Positions 6,780 to 7,036 of a DNA stretch of 7,036 nt are shown piece after piece (the stretch's first letter is position 1; every line of letters starts with the position of its first letter). Position numbers and translations under genes: made by a program. Below the pieces are notes generated by a model. The model did no database searches and was not told where the DNA came from. It saw only the letters and a program-made list of their open reading frames with translations. This DNA comes from Bryobacterales bacterium. GTDB lineage: Bacteria; Acidobacteriota; Terriglobia; Bryobacterales; Bryobacteraceae. The stretch spans positions 1 through 7,036 of the forward strand of contig JAEHDI010000203.1 of the NCBI GenBank assembly GCA_016880505.1, given 5' to 3'.

Positions 6780-7036
6780 CTAGTGGAAGAACAGCACGTC
6801 GGGACGGATGATACCGTTAGCGTACGCGCAGGGCCCGCACTCGATCCGGTATCCAGACCAAGCCTGCCGGACCAGGTCGGGGATCTTCTCCGGATCGTCC
6901 GGACGGTGATAGGTGGACAGGGCCAGTCGCGGGTGGAACTTCGCGATCGTTTGCCGCCCGCCGGCCAACGCCTTCTGTTCGGCGCCCTCGATGTCCATCT
7001 TGATGTAGTCGACCCGCTCCAGTTTCAGTTCCTCAA
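6780..7036 (-). CDS. FkbM-family methyltransferase, C-terminal part (5' end outside the window)
   Basis: The frame is open from the right edge of the window to a TAG at 6780-6782, giving about 84 visible residues. It contains the hallmark of FkbM-type SAM-dependent methyltransferases, VDYIKMDIEGAE, in which the acidic DIEGAE segment ends a beta strand of the Rossmann-like fold. It is followed by the usual C-terminal pattern: an HPRLALSTYH strand, a PEKIPDLVR helix and a hydrophobic last strand (PDVLFFH). The Met at 6996-6998 lies inside this motif and is not the start; the N-terminal SAM-binding motif is off-window. Members O-methylate sugars, polyketides or other small molecules, and often sit in surface-polysaccharide or natural-product clusters; the substrate here is unknown. 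It lies on the same strand as tetR, 80 bases upstream, with no clear terminator between, but it is probably a separate unit. Confidence 0.85.
   Translation of the reverse strand, partial: EELKLERVDYIKMDIEGAEQKALAGGRQTIAKFHPRLALSTYHRPDDPEKIPDLVRQAWSGYRIECGPCAYANGIIRPDVLFFH

Noticed and set aside
6780..6998. Methyltransferase fragment read as a complete 72-residue small protein
   Set aside because: The Met is inside the conserved YIKMDIEGAE motif and the frame stays open upstream to the window edge, so it is the tail of a longer gene.
1..7036. CRISPR arrays, tRNA/rRNA genes, insertion sequences, phage or anti-phage defence genes
   Set aside because: No direct-repeat arrays, cloverleaf-like sequences, transposase motifs or terminal inverted repeats were seen; all substantial frames are explained by the listed genes.

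Overview
The window is GC-rich bacterial chromosome, dominated by one compact minus-strand operon for a complete Gram-negative tripartite RND efflux pump. A periplasmic adaptor lipoprotein and a TolC-type outer-membrane channel require a two-membrane cell. The strong G/C preference at third codon positions and the regulator-channel-adaptor-pump gene order would fit Acidobacteriota (Solibacter/Bryobacter-like), but that assignment is an impression from the protein style and was not tested.

Layout, left to right: (1) position 2 to 397, plus strand: the 3' part of a TPR-like helical-repeat protein whose start lies outside the window. (2) About 398 to 430: a 25-base convergent gap with a small dyad overlapping the pump stop codon. 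(3) 6699 down to 423, minus strand, transcribed right to left: tetR-type regulator, TolC-type channel, lipoprotein adaptor, RND pump. The channel-adaptor and adaptor-pump junctions are 4 and 6 bases, and the ribosome-binding site of each downstream gene lies in the last codons of the gene before it, so these three are very likely cotranscribed and translationally coupled. (4) 6700 to 6779: an 80-base intergenic control region with a TATACT -10 candidate and a dyad that overlaps it and the tetR start codon. (5) 6780 to 7036, minus strand: the C-terminal part of an FkbM-family methyltransferase, cut by the window edge.

How it works together (inference from families): the TetR-type repressor would bind the dyad at its own promoter and so control itself and the three pump genes. 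When a ligand releases it, the proton-driven inner-membrane pump, the adaptor and the outer-membrane channel are made together and expel a hydrophobic or toxic compound. The substrate cannot be read from the sequence.

I found no RNA gene, CRISPR array, insertion sequence or phage feature, and no sign of a novel system. The points that merit a second look are local: the promoter/operator layout at tetR, a 9-bp repeat bracketing tetR, an arginine in TM11 of the pump, and the uncertain start of the channel gene.
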